Positions 41,511 through 59,650 of a stretch of 64,000 nt of DNA are shown one piece after another; the first letter of the stretch is position 1; each line of letters starts with the position of its first letter. Made by a program: the position numbers and the translations under genes. The stretch covers positions 1-64,000 of the forward strand of contig JABANP010000098.1 in NCBI GenBank assembly GCA_013115135.1, given 5' to 3'. Source of the stretch: Perkinsus olseni. Its lineage: Eukaryota; Perkinsozoa; Perkinsida; Perkinsidae. The notes under the pieces were generated by a model, which searched no databases, was not told the DNA's origin, and worked only from the letters and a program-made list of their open reading frames with translations.

Positions 41511-42771
41511 ATGAGTATTCACTCGTCAACTCCTCGTGATGATGTCCCACTCAAGCCCTCGGGCCTAGGGTGGTTCAGAGGTGCTTGTACCCTCACGATG
41601 ACCGCGGTTGGGCTCGGAATCCTGTCGCTTCCTGGCACAGCCACGCGCTCGGGTTGGCTTGGAAGCATCATCGGCCTCACTATTGCCTCGAGCATCATCC
41701 TCTACAACAACCACCTCCTGTATCGCACTCTTCGCCTGGCCGCCAAGAATGAACAGGAAGTTGCCAAATGCTACGAGGAAGCTGGCCGAGCCGCCTTCGG
41801 CGACTGGGCCTCAATCTACTTCGGGGCCACGCTGCATGTAACTCTGATAGCAGTATGCTCCGTGATGCTCCTCCTGCTGGCATCTACATGCGAGGCAATG
41901 GCTCTCGTTCTCGATAGGCGTGCCTGGGCAGCGATCTGGACGGTCGTAGGCATAGTGCTGTCGTGGATAAAGGAGGTCAAGAACGTCGGTGTCGTCGCGG
42001 CTTTCGGTGTCCTGTCTGTTTCAGCTATGGTTATTGTAATATTCGTTGCTTCGGCAAACAAGCTGATCGCAGATGGTGTCGCTGAAGACCTCAGAGTCAT
42101 GCCTCGCGGTGCCATCGATTTCTTCTCGGTCTTCGCCACCTACTTCTTCGGCTATGGTATGAGTTCAACGACTCCCACGGTGTGCTACAATATGACCAGA
42201 CCAGCAGATTTTCCGAGAGCGTTGATTGTCGCGATGGTCTTCTGCACTGGTTTGTACATGGCTGTCATGGAGCTCGGATACGTAGCCTACGGAGAAACTC
42301 TCGCTAAGGCCGACACAATCGCGGGCGCAATATCCCCTTCGGGTGAGCCTCTCAATGCCTTCGGCTGGATTATTAATGTTGTAATACTTGTAGTTGTTTC
42401 ATCTCATTTTCTCGTCTTGTTCACACCGACGGCGAAGAAGGTCGACGAAATTTGCTTTAGTGTCAGCGAAAGGAGACAGTGGTCTTCCTCCAAGTTGAGG
42501 TTCGTGTCTTTGGCTGGTCGGACATGTCTCGCCATTCTTGAAGGCTGCATCGCCATAGTCGTCCCCAAGGTCGATATTCTCGTCAGCCTCATTGGCGCTT
42601 TTCTGCGTGTCCCACCTGTCCATATTTTTCCCAATCGCGTGTTACATTAAGATGAAAAGGCACCATCAGTTGCCCGTTCCGAAATGGGAACTGCTTCTCT
42701 TTGCAGTGCTCGTTGTGATCGGGTTCGTTGTGATGGTTCTGGGAATATATGGCGCCGTTAAGCAGTTCTAA
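41511..42771 (+). CDS. AAAP-type amino-acid transporter, copy 6, frameshifted near C-terminus
   Basis: An intronless permease from ATG 41511 (MSIHSSTPRDDVPLKPSGLG). The uninterrupted frame stops at 42650 after GAFLRVPPVHIFPN. Compared with copy 5 (GAFCVTQLSVFFPIACYIKM), one extra base at about 42604 shifts the frame; the other frame continues with FFPIACY-equivalent, KWELLLFAVLVVIGFVVM and a stop at 42769-42771. Without the extra base the protein would be 419 residues, the same as copies 4 and 5, so the change is recent or an error. As written it would lose the last helix and half of helix 10. An upstream in-frame ATG (41409) adds residues not shared by relatives. Confidence 0.88.
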
Positions 42772-43459
42772 GATAATTCTGGGAAGCAGTGTCGGAGGAA
42801 GTGGCCACAGTCATCTTGTTAAAATACTGGTCACTTACACCTCAATGGGCTTCGGACCCTCGTTTCGCATACCTTCCTCGAAGGTTCATTCTTGTGGATG
42901 GTAATTTTGACTGTGAAGAAGGAGCCTCAGTCTTCGATGGAAGGTCGGCATTTTCCGTGCTTTTTTGCACGTCTTGTTTAAGCCGTCAGATCTCTCGACT
43001 TACTTCCTGAGTTTGTTTCGTTATTAGTATCGTGTAGGCGTAGAGGATCCACAGCACTTCCATCGAAGAGATGCTTTACGGGTCACAAATCTTCGCTAAG
43101 GTGCGGTAGTAGCGGTTCGTTACACAGGCACAGTCCGGGCTTTCGCCCACTGTTCGCTCTCCCGCCCTGTATCAGAGTGCGCAGGTTTCTCGGTGAACGT
43201 CAGCATGTCTGAGGTACCCACCAGCACGACTTCGTTTGGTCAAGGCACTCGGCTCGGGGGTTTGACGTGACATACGATTGGATTCGGGCCGGAAGCAGCT
43301 TTCAGTGTTACCCGTTCGGATGCCAGAGGCACTGCGTTCGAAAGTCACATTGGATCAATGAGCCCCAGTCGCACGAAGATCTTGAAGGGTTTATGTCCTC
43401 CTCGTATTGGGCGCATAGAGCTGTGTTAGTTCAATGACGGCAACACAAGAAGGGATATC
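42772..43459. other. No gene seen
   Basis: Convergent space between copy 6 and the minus-strand membrane-protein gene. Confidence 0.45.
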
Positions 43460-44300
43460 TCAGTCAGAGTCGAACGCTACGATCGCAATCATGGTTCCCA
43501 GCATGAGAGCTGCTGATAGTACGATAGCCACTGGCCCCCGCTTGCCGTACCTGCGAGAACTCATGCATGGTGTGTTCAGACTGGGCTCAGGCGAGTGAAC
43601 ACAATGAAGGGAGGTAGAGGCCAACGAGCACAACATACTCATCGTAGTGCACCACGGAGAAGATGAACCCGGAGATGATTCCCAAAAGGAGCTCCGCCGC
43701 TGCCAGGGCCAGAGCGATAGATCCGATAACAACGTCAACATCGAACCTGAAAGGTTGGAACACTGCCTGATTCCTGTCCGAGCGAAATCATGTTGTCACA
43801 GTAGCTGTCGGACTCATGTTGATGGACGACTGCACGGAGAGTTGTTGATACTGATCCTTACACGTGATGCTGATGTCTGATGAAGTAACCGGCCGTCAAC
43901 GAGGTCAGCACACCACAGAGGTTCGCTGCGCTCGTTGTCAAAGGCGACTCCAGTAGGTTGGCCACGGAACCTACCATTCGTCACCTTCGAACTGATCATC
44001 TCTCACAAGGAGATCGAGTCACTGCCGCATGAACTGAAGGGCCGCGTGTCCATAGCAACCACCGAAGGAGCCCTAGAGGTGTTGCTCGGATGCATTCGAC
44101 GCAGCCTACTGCCGACAGCCGGACGATAACCGACGGCGGAAAGATGGACAGGAGCAACAACGAGTGATCGCATGGGCACCGCACCTAGATGCAGTCTTAA
44201 GTACTGGATGGAGGGGTACAGGACCAGTGCCAGAGCCAGCTCTAAGAAGAATGTGGCCTCGTCGTCGTAACTGCCAAAAAGTGGCACTTCGCAAGCAAGC
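43460..44300 (-). CDS. Unrecognised multi-pass membrane protein, several exons
   Basis: The last exon (about 43550-43460) encodes KRGPVAIVLSAALMLGTMIA and ends at 43460. The preceding exon (about 43755-43610) encodes FDVDVVIGSIALALAAAELL then LGIISGFIFSVVHYDEYVVL. Further up, about 44285-44150, TFFLELALALVLYPSIQYLR. At least four hydrophobic helices separated by short loops. No family recognised. More exons may lie up to 45.1 kb. Confidence 0.5.
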
Positions 44301-45121
44301 CGAGCAGGAGTTTCTCGTCTAAAGGGCTTCTAGTTCTATCATCGGTAACGCGACGCGCACGAACCAGTTGTATACACTCGGACGCTGGACTTACCCTCGG
44401 TCGAGCCTCTTATAAATGAGGATGATTCCCGTGATTGCAGAATAAAGCAAAGTATAGATACTGTCAAGCCACAGGACTATGGCCAAGGACAGCCAAGACT
44501 GTGGTGCATTCCTCGGACCGCCCAGTAGCTGAGGGACGACAACAACGGTTCCGAACACTCGTGAGCGGCTTCAAGGTTTCAACTGTGTTCACCGCGAGAA
44601 GTAGAGGTTTTACATCGTTCGGGGGCATGCTTTTGACAGCACCAGCCGAGGCAGACGCTCCAGGATTGTTCTCCGATCGTGAGTCTGCTGCCGTGGTCAT
44701 CAGCACGCTGGAACCACTACTGAAACTCGGTTCCATACTCGAGCCAATCATGGTCTATCGTGTACGAGTTGGCGTGCGCTTCTGAAGCCTCTTCCTGCTG
44801 TTTCTAATAGACTATGTGCTGCACCATCAGAGCTTCCAGTTCACCAAAGAAGTGGATGCCTCCGCGGTCTTTTCCACCACGGCGCTCGACCTTGAGCGTC
44901 GTGGGTATCAGTTAGAATACATCGAACATCGATAGGCGGTACAGAGAGAACCGAATAGCCTCTCCCTGTGTTGAAGACAAATCCCTGACGACCGCAGTCA
45001 GCAACCATCGACCGATCGCGGTTGCCGGACCGCGAGCTGTCTATAGGAATACGAAAACGCCACACTAAAGAGGATCGTGAGAAACAATGAATTGGGGTTA
45101 GAAACACTACTGGTATGAACG

Positions 45122-50362
<5,241 letters not shown>

Positions 50363-50459
50363 GAATTATCGTTTACACGTCACAAGCGCCTGAATGATGC
50401 TATACGTACAACGCAGTTGTTACGGCTAATGATACACGGGGAGGAGAAACTCGGCTGAC

Positions 50460-52483
50460 TTAGTCGCTCTCAAAGCCAGGAGAATCGTCATCATCGACAG
50501 CCATCTCCTCATTCTGGTCACCGTCAGTGTAGATCAGACTGTTCAGGACTTCACGAGCGATCAAACCGTCACGCGCCTGAAAATTCGAACACTCGGCACG
50601 CGGCAATGAGTGCTGCAGATCTTACCAGACACCGAGCACGACCAATGACACCGGGGGTGAGTCGGAACTGCCTCGTCCACCGAACCCCCTGTAACATATT
50701 CAGGTGGACCTTCGGACGCTCGGGCGGGATGGCGCTCTCGTCGAGATCGAAAGCCGTGAGATCGTGGAAGTACTCTCCAAGGAAGTACCTCGCCCCACCT
50801 GATAATGATTATCGAAATTGGAAAAGTCACTGCGGTCGTCTCCCCACCAAAGACGTAGATTTTCCTCTGTGATTTTAGGTAGGCAGCGCCACAGTGACTG
50901 CGGTATCGGGTCTCCAGAACCGGTTGGCCCACCTCTTCATGGAGCGTCATCTTGCAGCCGATCTGAAAATAGTTTTCAGGCTTCGGGTTTTTTACCCGAA
51001 TTGATCTTGGATTGCTCACTTTCGCCCACTTCTTTTTGGCCAGGTCAAACCTCCAGGGTGCGCAAATATCTTCATACAGACTCCCATAGCTTCGGGACAT
51101 CCGATCGTAGTTGTACGTTTTGCAGCCGCCAAAAGTGAGGACCTCTCGAGACGACAAGGCGACCACGGCATTCCCCAGCAGCAGCGGGGGGCCCACTCCT
51201 GACGCATCAGAGACGCTCGTCCACGTCAAAGTCGGCAGATCGAGTATCCAGATCTTTCCACTGTCATCCATGTTCACCTCGTCCGGACTGAAACGCCACT
51301 CCGACCCACCGAAGACGATCCACTGCGACCCAACGCGCTGCGAGCTGTGCCACAGACGCGACGGTGGCGATGGGCCGGACACGTCGATTTCTCGCCAAGT
51401 TCGAGTAACCAAATCAAACTGCCACAGATCATCGAGGAAGACATTATCGACGCCACGACCAGCATGGAGGATGAATGTTCCCTTCCAGAGCACGCCCTGG
51501 GCGCCGGATCGAGCTAAGGGCCTCGGGGATTCATCCAACGGCTCCACCACCTCCCCGCTGAGGCTCGGCCGATCGTCTAGCGTTACACCGTGGGTGTACT
51601 GAATGGTCAAACGTGTGAGGTCGGCGTCTGCCGCCACATGGTTGCCGCCTCCGAACGAGTAGACCTCAGCTCGGACTGTTGATGTGGTGTCGTCTGTGAT
51701 GATGTCGCATGCAGCACCGTGCATGTTAAGGGCCGGGGGTGCCTCGAAGTGGCAAGGGGTGAGGGTAACAGGGGTAGTCGCGGTGTCCACTACTGCCGCA
51801 CATCGTAATGGCTGAAATAACGAGGAGGGCATGCACTCAGGATACAATTCAGCCTAGTTCCCCTCTTGCAGAGGTTATATCAGCATCGCCATACACAGTG
51901 GAAGAGTGTAAGGGTGCAAGACTCTGCCATGTAACCTTCTTACCAGATTCTCGAGGCCTCCAGAAGACTCTCCGTAGTAGCCACCCGCGAGGAGGAGCAG
52001 CAGACCGAGACGATCCGAGAGAACGAGCTGAGGAGCAGAAGAAGCAGTGTAACAGAGATAATCCGTGGTGCACTCCGGGCCCCGACTCACGCAGTGGGCT
52101 GATTGAGCTCCCCAGTAGTTCTCCACAGCAACCTCGGCATTCATGATGGTAGTGTCCTTAACACGCAGCGAAGCCAGGTCAACATCCAGATCGATGGCAC
52201 TAGATTTGAGCTCCTCGAGGGTCTTACAGGAGCGTGGGCATGCTGAGAGGCACCATGACAACACCACCACCCTCAGAGTGCTCCAACGCGACGCCTAGCG
52301 GAAGTCCCGGTACTTACCCATGGGATCTAGTTGCATGAGCAACTCGGACCAGAGGCCAATCGCGTTAACATACTCCTTGAAGAAGCGGCTAGTTTTGCCG
52401 AGTGTGATGAGACTCCGAGTGTCGGCGTAGCGCAGTAATACCTCGGCGTAAATGTGCTCGGCGAGGCCCGTGAATGAAGGCAT
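50460..52483 (-). CDS. F-box and kelch-repeat protein
   Basis: ATG 52483 begins an F-box exon, MPSFTGLAEHIYAEVLLRYA then LITLGKTSRFFKEYVNAIGL. A second exon near 52230-52100 (KTLEELKSSAIDLDVDLASL) follows. The main exon (about 51850-50835) has kelch blades: VYSFGGGNHV, LWKGTFILHAGRGVDN with FLDDLWQFDLVTRTW, WIVFGGSEWRFSP with WILDLPTLTW, VLTFGGCKTYNY with PWRFDLAKKKW, IYVFGGET. An intron ends at about 50800; the next exon reads ARYFLGEYFHDLTAFDLDES, and a final exon ends with an acidic tail (MAVDDDDSPGFESD) and stop at 50460. Such proteins are substrate receptors of SCF ubiquitin ligases. Confidence 0.8.
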
Positions 52484-52865
52484 AGCTAGAGGTGTCAGAA
52501 ACCATGCTAGCTACAACAGGTGAATCACCCTCATTTCCATGGGTGAACGACAGACATTCCTTCGTACTCAGTTTGCATGGGACGCCCTTTCTCCGCACAC
52601 TACCCTCTTCAACGCAAAAGCACGAACGCAAACCTTTAATCAGCATTTACGAACATGATAGCCTCATTAATAAATAATACCAATCATCTCGCTACTCTCA
52701 CCAGTAGCAATAAAACTGTCCTTCTGTACTATATACGAATTGAGCTCGTCTGCTCTACCGCCTCTCACGACCCCATACACACGACATCATGTATAGTAGC
52801 AAAGTGACGATAATAATGATACACGGAGCCTCAGTCGCTTAGTCCGTCAGAGCGATCGAGATCTC

Positions 52866-54382
52866 CTACCGTTTGCCAGCTGAGTCGAGCAACGGACGGG
52901 TAAGGGCCGATCTGCGGTTAAAGCGGCGGACAAACCAAGGAGCTACACAGGCTATGCTCAGCACGAAGAACACAGCTAGGAGGAGGGCCCCGAGGAGTCG
53001 ATAGCTGGCGTCCACCGTGTCGGAATGCTCTTCGATCGGCATAGAGCTGCGGCTGCCATCGAGGTCGCCGTAGACACCACCGTAGGCCGATACGGCCACT
53101 CCAACTCCGCCTCTCCTTAGCGTCGTACACCGTGTAGTGCTTCTTGAGGAAAGTGTCTCCCAATATGATAGGCAATCCGTCCGGGCTCATCTGTAGCTCA
53201 ATCATACACTCATTCTGTGGGGTTGGTAACGTAAAGTAGTCCGCCGGCGTGACGGTGTAGCGCATACCGTGTATGACGAAGACCATCGTACCTGCACTCG
53301 ACTGGGCCTCGCACGGGCATGCGAGGAAGCCGCCCGGCATGAGGACAGTGCAGGTGACGAGTACCTCACTGGGCAGGAGGGCAGTCAGTAATGGTACATA
53401 CACGTCCCTCGGTACAGTGATATAGGAGGTCCCCGTATCCAGGGCTGCCAGCTGCTCCTCCGAGATCAACACAGAAGCCGAGTCAGGCTCATTCGCACCG
53501 AAGAACTCACCCACACTGTCCAATAAACCAGACGAAGCCTCTGCTGTCTCTCGCTGGGGCGGTGGTGGGAGTGCCTCTATACTGATCTCAATGCTCCACC
53601 AAAGGTCCCCAACCACAGGGGCCCAGGTGAAGGTCCCATCTCGGTAATTTTCCTCCTCTATAGCGCCGAACGTAACCGTACTGCCGAGTGACATAGTAAA
53701 AAGTGGATCATCGGTGAGAGAAAAAGAAATTAACGGATAGTCCATAACCTCCTGAAGGTGTTGTAAAACAGTAGTCCCCGTCCGGGACAGGCCGGGCCAC
53801 GCTAGGCCCATGATGCCGTCAAAAAACCTCATATTCATGTCACGCTGGGCTGAAGCCAGGACAAAATTCTGTCCTGATATACACAGCTCATTAGAAAGGC
53901 CAAGGCAGACTCGGTCGTTCGTCAAGTTGCCGAAGACCGCTCCTTTGCCATAGTCCAGCACCTTCTGCACGGAGGACGTTGAGGATGTCTTTGATGAGTT
54001 ATAGTCGTACATGGTCTGCGGTACCCACAGATCACTCGAGCCGGTGTCGAACTGAACCGTGAGCGCCTGCTCGGGAGACCCTAGGATGATGGGGCCGTAG
54101 TACTGCAGATTGGCGAGGTTAAGAATCGGCTCCACATAGTAGGTGAAATTTCCCACCATGCCGCTTTCTACTATGGGGACCTCCGCCGCCAAGTCGCCGT
54201 TGGCATCAGTGGTCGATGGCCTCGACAGCCGCACCTTGAAATGTGACAGCGGCACCCTTCGTTCGTTCCTGATGGCCGGATGGGTGCCTCGAGCCTTGGT
54301 CAGCTGCACTCTGACCGGCGTAGCAAGAGGCCCCTAGCCAGCTGAGCACTAGAAGGGACCCGAGCAGTGGCAGCAGGCTCAT
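52866..54382 (-). CDS. Membrane-anchored pepsin-like aspartic protease, two apparent frameshifts
   Basis: Intronless A1-family protease. The core frame has both active sites, FDTGSSDLWVP (about 54045-54015) and LDTGTSYITVP (about 53445-53415), separated by DGIMGLAWPGLS, and ends with LPIILGDTFLKKHYTVYDAK. A likely signal peptide, ATG 54382 MSLLPLLGSLLVLSWLGA, is in another frame; one extra G in the GGGG at 54331-54334 (plus strand CCCC) would join it to PLATPVRVQLTK. At the other end, one extra base at 53106 separates KERR from the canonical VGVAVSAYGG; that second frame runs on through a helix, LLGALLLAVFFVLSIACV, to the stop at 52866. Removing both bases gives 504 residues. Secretory or vacuolar, type I anchored. 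Confidence 0.85.
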
Positions 54383-54599
54383 GGTGGGTAAAAGGAGGAA
54401 CTACGAATCTTCATGAGATGTGCGCCTGATGAGCTCGGACGAAGGCCCTCAGCTAACGCTGGTACGGTAGTGCGATGGACGAGAACTTGCTACTGAAGAG
54501 TCATGCTATTGAAAGGGTCTAGTCAGCGAGGAGAGCAAGAACACAAAGGCAACGAGGTGCTGATGAGAAACACTCGTAGGCCAGAAACAAATACCATCA

Positions 54600-56174
54600 A
54601 CATGGTCAGGATTCTTCCCCCCTTAGCGGACTCCCCGAGAACGACAGACTCCTGCCCTGGGAGAAGGTCCAGAGGCAGACATCGACGATAGTGGTACCAT
54701 GCCGACTACACACAGGGAGGAGGAATCAGCAGGTGCGCCACCGGCCCTGGACATACCTGTCCAACGTATTCAGCTAGCTCTGACCGGCTGACCCAGGCGA
54801 AGTCTTCGATAATGCCATCTGGGCTGAGGGTGACTGGAGGGCCCGAGGGCAAGTGGATAGCCCGGTAGTAGAAAACCTACAGGATGCACCGTGGATACCT
54901 GTCCGTTCACCAGAAAATGCTCGAGGGGCCACTCGCATAGTGGAAGAGATGGAGGAGGGCCACCACCTCACCTTGCTGCCGACAACAGCTCCATCGTCTT
55001 CGGGATTCCGTACCGAAGTGAACTTCCGGTAATGCATCGGGCATGTGCCTACAGAGCGAACAGCAGTTGGGAAAATCGAGGCTTACTCTGGCACAGGGAC
55101 CTAGGTTACCGGTACCCCACCCTACCCACGAAGAAGGGCGCATACCCCTCCCCCAGCTGGGCTGTACATATCCTCTGCAGCGTCTGAGAATCAAGAGGTC
55201 GGTCATGGACTCGGATGGGCTGGAAGATACCTCACGGGCGGTCATCCCATGCAAGTGACTAGGAGAAAGGGAATGTCCATATACTCGATCCTCGATACTT
55301 AACCACCAGCCACAGCATCTCCGTGCCACGACGGTCCATGTTGTGCATCTACTGGCAACCTCTCTTGTGAGAGTCGTGTGCAATCTCGGTAGCGGTATAG
55401 CTCAAAGCCAGGCATGGTCCCACCTCCTTGAGAACTCGTTGTTTGTCCATCTCTCTCAGGTCCTCTTGCTTTTTCTTCTTCTTACGCCCACCGCCAAGCT
55501 GCCCTTCCAAACCCGATAGACCCTAACGAGCCACAAGTGAACGCCAAGGGGTCTCCCATCCCCCTCTGCTGCTGCCCAGACTACCGCCCACTCAGAAGCC
55601 ATAGCCCGGACTTCACCGGGTGAAGTTCACCCCCGAGTTTCGATACCACATTTCCATCAGTTCACGAGTAGACTATATCATTCTCTGAACAGGTCCCATA
55701 AATGAATACCACACACCTCGCGGTATGCTGCTACTGGATCAACCCCCCAGCCAGGTCTCACCTCCTCAGCCATGAGCTTCTCCAACTCGGACATCTTCAC
55801 CACCGTTCCCCCCTCCTGCTGCAGAATGTCCGTTTGTGAGCCCTCTCGCAACAGAGCCAGTTCCTGGCATACAGTATCACACTCAGCGTCACGCGCCACG
55901 AAATTACCCGCCGACTGGGCAGGAAATGATGGGGGAAGTTCTGGTATACTAGACTGTCGGCGATCTCCAACTGATTAGCCGTCCGCTCCTCCCACTCGGC
56001 TCGCCACTCTCTATGCTCCCGGATGAACGCCGGCTCAGTATACCTACATCGACAATTCACGCCTTCGGACGGAAGGCGGCGGGCAAGACAGGTCAGTCGC
56101 CGCAAACGCTGATGAAATCCTGACGAGTCCTCGCAGTTTGTTTCATGAACTCCTACCAGTGATTGCACGGTCAA
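54600..56174 (-). CDS. Mitochondrial large ribosomal subunit protein mL46
   Basis: Minus strand, about eight exons. In order: EPAFIREHREWRAEWEERTA (about 56045-55985), FPHHFLPSRR, ELALLREGSQTDILQQEGGT then KMSELEKLMAEE, GGRKKKKKQEDLREMDKQR (about 55490-55435), RRGTEMLWLVVKYRGSSIWT (about 55340-55285), QTLQRICTAQLGEGYAPFFV, CPMHYRKFTSVRNPEDDGAV, and VFYYRAIHLPSGPPVTLSPD with EDFAWVSRSELAEYVGQ (about 54880-54775). The pattern R..LYLlv....W.FP, then the Nudix-like VFF.A and WV...EL.Y, matches mL46. The mL46 Nudix-like fold is non-catalytic and sits on the mitochondrial large subunit. The first and last exons are uncertain. Confidence 0.7.
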
Positions 56175-56399
56175 GTAGGATGAGAATGAAGCACGGGGCG
56201 TATACTACGGTAGTATTACTACCACTCCCATCTATAGAGGACACCGCCCTCGAGAGGAGGTGACCCGACCACACTTCGCCTCGTCTCTGCAACACCGTCT
56301 ATCCCGTAAGGTAGTTACCTCCCCCGAGGCGCAATTCCCGTTGAGCGCTCTACTCAGCAGATGCTCATCGCCGGCATGCTTACACCGGTGGCAGCCTGC

Positions 56400-56583
56400 A
56401 TATGCTCAGAGACATCACCATCTTATAGCCCTTATGGACTGCTACGGCCGGCATGTCCGCGTACTTCCCCAGTTCATTCTCTGCACCACCGGCTGCTGCA
56501 GTGGCGCTGCTGCTGCCGAACCCGCGTCGCGTGGAAGTGACAGCTGATCGTCTCAGAGCGTTCCGAGCAGTCCGTAGTATCAT
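56400..56583 (-). CDS. Small protein with mitochondrial presequence, first exon
   Basis: ATG 56583, MILRTARNALRRSAVTSTRR then GFGSSSATAAAGG: a basic amphipathic, acid-free N-terminus with a typical presequence cleavage context (RRGF-S). The following AENELGKYADMPAVAVHKGY is probably the start of the mature protein. An intron begins near 56420; downstream exons are not resolved. Family unknown; could be a small respiratory-chain subunit. Confidence 0.45.
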
Positions 56584-57145
56584 CGAGGAGCAACTGAATG
56601 GCAGCTCAGATACTTCCCACTCCCGTGAGTAGGGATGTCAGCGCCTTGCCGGAGCCCGGTACTAGCAAGCAATCACTCATCGCGGACTCTAACACAGATG
56701 CTGGGGCAGCGTCTACCCACTTCACCTGCATCATTCGCCTTAGTTGCCCGCAGCTGGAGCGCCCTGGTGGTAGTGGACCGAATGATGATGAGATTTACCC
56801 ACTGAACACAAAGTAGCCGATTATAAGGATGAAATTTCAGCTATTATTCTTCAGGCGGACATATTAGTCAACAACTCATCCATCGCCTTATCGATCTCCT
56901 CCTCTCTTGATATACACCCAGCTATCGCACCTGAACTTGAGATTAACCACGGGATGGAGACGGCAACTGGTATGCCCCTCCAAGCACATAGTTCTGCTTA
57001 GCAAGACAGAACCACCAGCGCGCACCCCACCGACTTCGGTTCTACACCGCCTGGTTATGCCACTACCAACAATCACGGTGCTATAGAAACCAATTGTCAT
57101 GGCAGCATCGCTGACCTCTATCACCTCGGCGCAGGGCCGAACAGG

Positions 57146-59650
57146 CTACAAAACGAGAGCCTCCTCACCCGCGGTATCCTCATCTAGGAGTAGAGTGATG
57201 TACACTAGGAGATGGAAGTCTGCGTACCGTGCCCACGACGGAGTCCCGGCTGGTATCTGACACCACTAGCTATCCTCGCGGTAGCAGCACACTCTCAGTA
57301 CTCCCATACCTGTCGCATGTATTGCTTTATGTCGTCAGGCGTCTGCTTCCGGCTCCGATTTTCCCTGAGAAATAGTCACTGCGCCACGAAATTCACCCTG
57401 CCCGTGCTACCTAGGGAAATGTGAGAATCGGAACATGCTTCGCTTCTTCAGCGGGACACCATCGTTAACCTTCACCAAAAGCCAGTCCGGGTCGAACTCC
57501 GTGACCTCGGACCCACTGGCTAACACCGGGGGCATCATCTCTTGCTGAAGAAAAACGTCACTGCGCCACGAAATACTCAAAACTACTCTCAATCCGCTAT
57601 TCGACAGCCGTTTTGACAGATTAGACCATAGTTTGCTAAGGCAGGCCCAACCTATCTAGATCCCATCTAAGAGATGCTCAGAAATGGCAGGCGGCCCTTC
57701 TGCCACTACCAGCACCGTCAGAGCTCGAACAGCCAAGCGGCCATCACCCAACATGACCTACCGTTATCAACTCTCGAAGCGCTCCGAACAAGCCCGCCCG
57801 CGAACACCCTCCCAAACCCATCCGTTTTTACTACATTGAAAGGTTCCCTCAGCTGTACTCTAGTAGGTGTCTCAGCGGTCTTCTTGACATCAAATAGACC
57901 GTCCTGTAGCATCCCCTCCGCCTGGTCCGAGGCCATCCAGACCTAACCACACTACTACATCAACCACCATCACCACTGCAGCAGCATCCACCCACCATCG
58001 TTTCCGGCTGTCCTTGCTTTTCCTCGTTGGGCTTCACTATTGCCGTCACGAACTTGCTCACAGGATAGCCCGTATAGTGTTCACGCCTTTCCAACTAAAA
58101 CAGGCGAGAGAGGTAAGGGAGGAGAGGGGGCAGCGAGCGAGATAACGGTGTACGAAGGAAAAACAAACAACGACACTAGGCAGAAACCACTCGTGGTGAA
58201 GCCGTTAGGTCTGGGCCATACCGTCTGGCTGCCACACACGGCGTTCTGAGCACAATCACAGTCAAGTGGCAATAGGAGCGTCAACGTAATATTAGTTACA
58301 AGAAACTGCCCCAGCAGGAAGGAAGCCCCCGCGTTTTCCGTCAAATATTGGCCACTGCTACCGCACAATGCAGCGATGATTGCAATATCCTTACTGTCAT
58401 TCCACAAAGAAATGATAAAACCTCCCATGCGAATAGCAATTGATGATGATAATCGTCAATAACTTCAATTCAACGAATACGTTATTTGTGACATAGAAGG
58501 ACGTCCGACATATCAGTACTCAAGCTCCGAGTATCCTGCTCCATACACACCCTCACTACCAGTTTCTGCAGCCTTGCTGAGGCCAGCAGCTCCCCGCTGC
58601 TCATCTCGTAGTCCCTCGGGAGGGAGGTCATAATGCATCCAACTCTCTCGAGGCCCAGCTTAGCCATTACTGCATCTATCTTGGCCAGCGCAGGGTCCAC
58701 CATACCCTCCCCACCAGGGATTCCCGAGCTAGGCTTGCCACTCGACGCCTGACGTAGGATACCGGTGAAGGCACTCCGCCCGCCCTGCCTTTCTGAGACA
58801 TCTATACACAAACTCTGGACAGCGCGATAGGAGAATTCCTCTCATGCATAGCTCCAGCCAACCGACGATAGCTTCACGTAATACACGTCACGGCTGAATC
58901 TTGGCCCCCTTTCTAGCTGAGAGTGATTCAGGCTTGCAACACGAACCTCACAGCGCGCCGCCGATCGACTGCAAGCCGTCTGACGCACTGAGAATCTTTC
59001 GATTGCACCCGATGCTTTCATCAACCCTAGTTTCACAACACTACATCGTCGAACAGCTGCTGCCCTTTCGCACCTCCTGCATAGCCACCAGCATCTCGTT
59101 CATCCTAAGGCCTCCACTAGCAGCATTGAAGACCTCCTGCTTTGGGGGCTCGTATATACCCTCCACCACAATTCGGCACCCATCGTCGTAGTTGGGGTCG
59201 GAGAGGTAGTAACTAGAGGGATAACCCACACTGAGCGGTCGGACCAAAATTCATGCTACCACTACCCGTATAACCATCCACACCGCTGCTGAAGCATCTC
59301 CTTATCATACTAAGACAGAAAAGCAACTACATAACAACAAAGTGACCGCTCCGAAGGGAAGCCAGGATAGCTCGGAATGGCCCTCACCTGCCAGTACTGG
59401 ACGAACGACTTGATCTCCTCGGTGTTCATCCACTCACAGTGATCTACATGGCGGTATCTAAGCAGGAACCAAGTTAACTGTGAATGCACCTTGCCACCAG
59501 ACTACCTCTGTCGATTGAGGGTGAGTGCTGGAGGTAGTTTAGTCATCCGCCCCTTCTCTAATACCACCGGCTTGTAGTGTTGTGATAAGGGCAGTAAGGA
59601 TGTCTCATACCTATCATGATAAGACAGCTTATACACGGATACTAACACAC
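57146..59650 (-). CDS. NPL4 homolog (Cdc48/p97 cofactor)
   Basis: Intron-rich. In order on the minus strand: KLPPALTLNRQ (about 59560-59515), YRHVDHCEWMNTEEIKSFVQ (about 59462-59405), DDGCRIVVEGIYEPPKQEVF (about 59190-59130), DAVMAKLGLERVGCIMTSLP then DYEMSSGELLASARLQKLVV (about 58680-58555), DQAEGMLQDGLFD (about 57930-57895), EFDPDWLLVKVNDGVPLKKR (about 57505-57440), SRKQTPDDIKQYM, and YADFHLLVYITLLLDEDT (about 57215-57160). This follows the NPL4 family: RHVD, IYEPPQ, LGL..VG.I, the S..E...A..LQ motif, DP.FLLV and SDFH.L. The MPN-like core lacks a catalytic JAMM, as in known NPL4. The GxCxxCQPS zinc finger that normally precedes I.LNRQ is not visible here. Ends are approximate. Confidence 0.78.
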
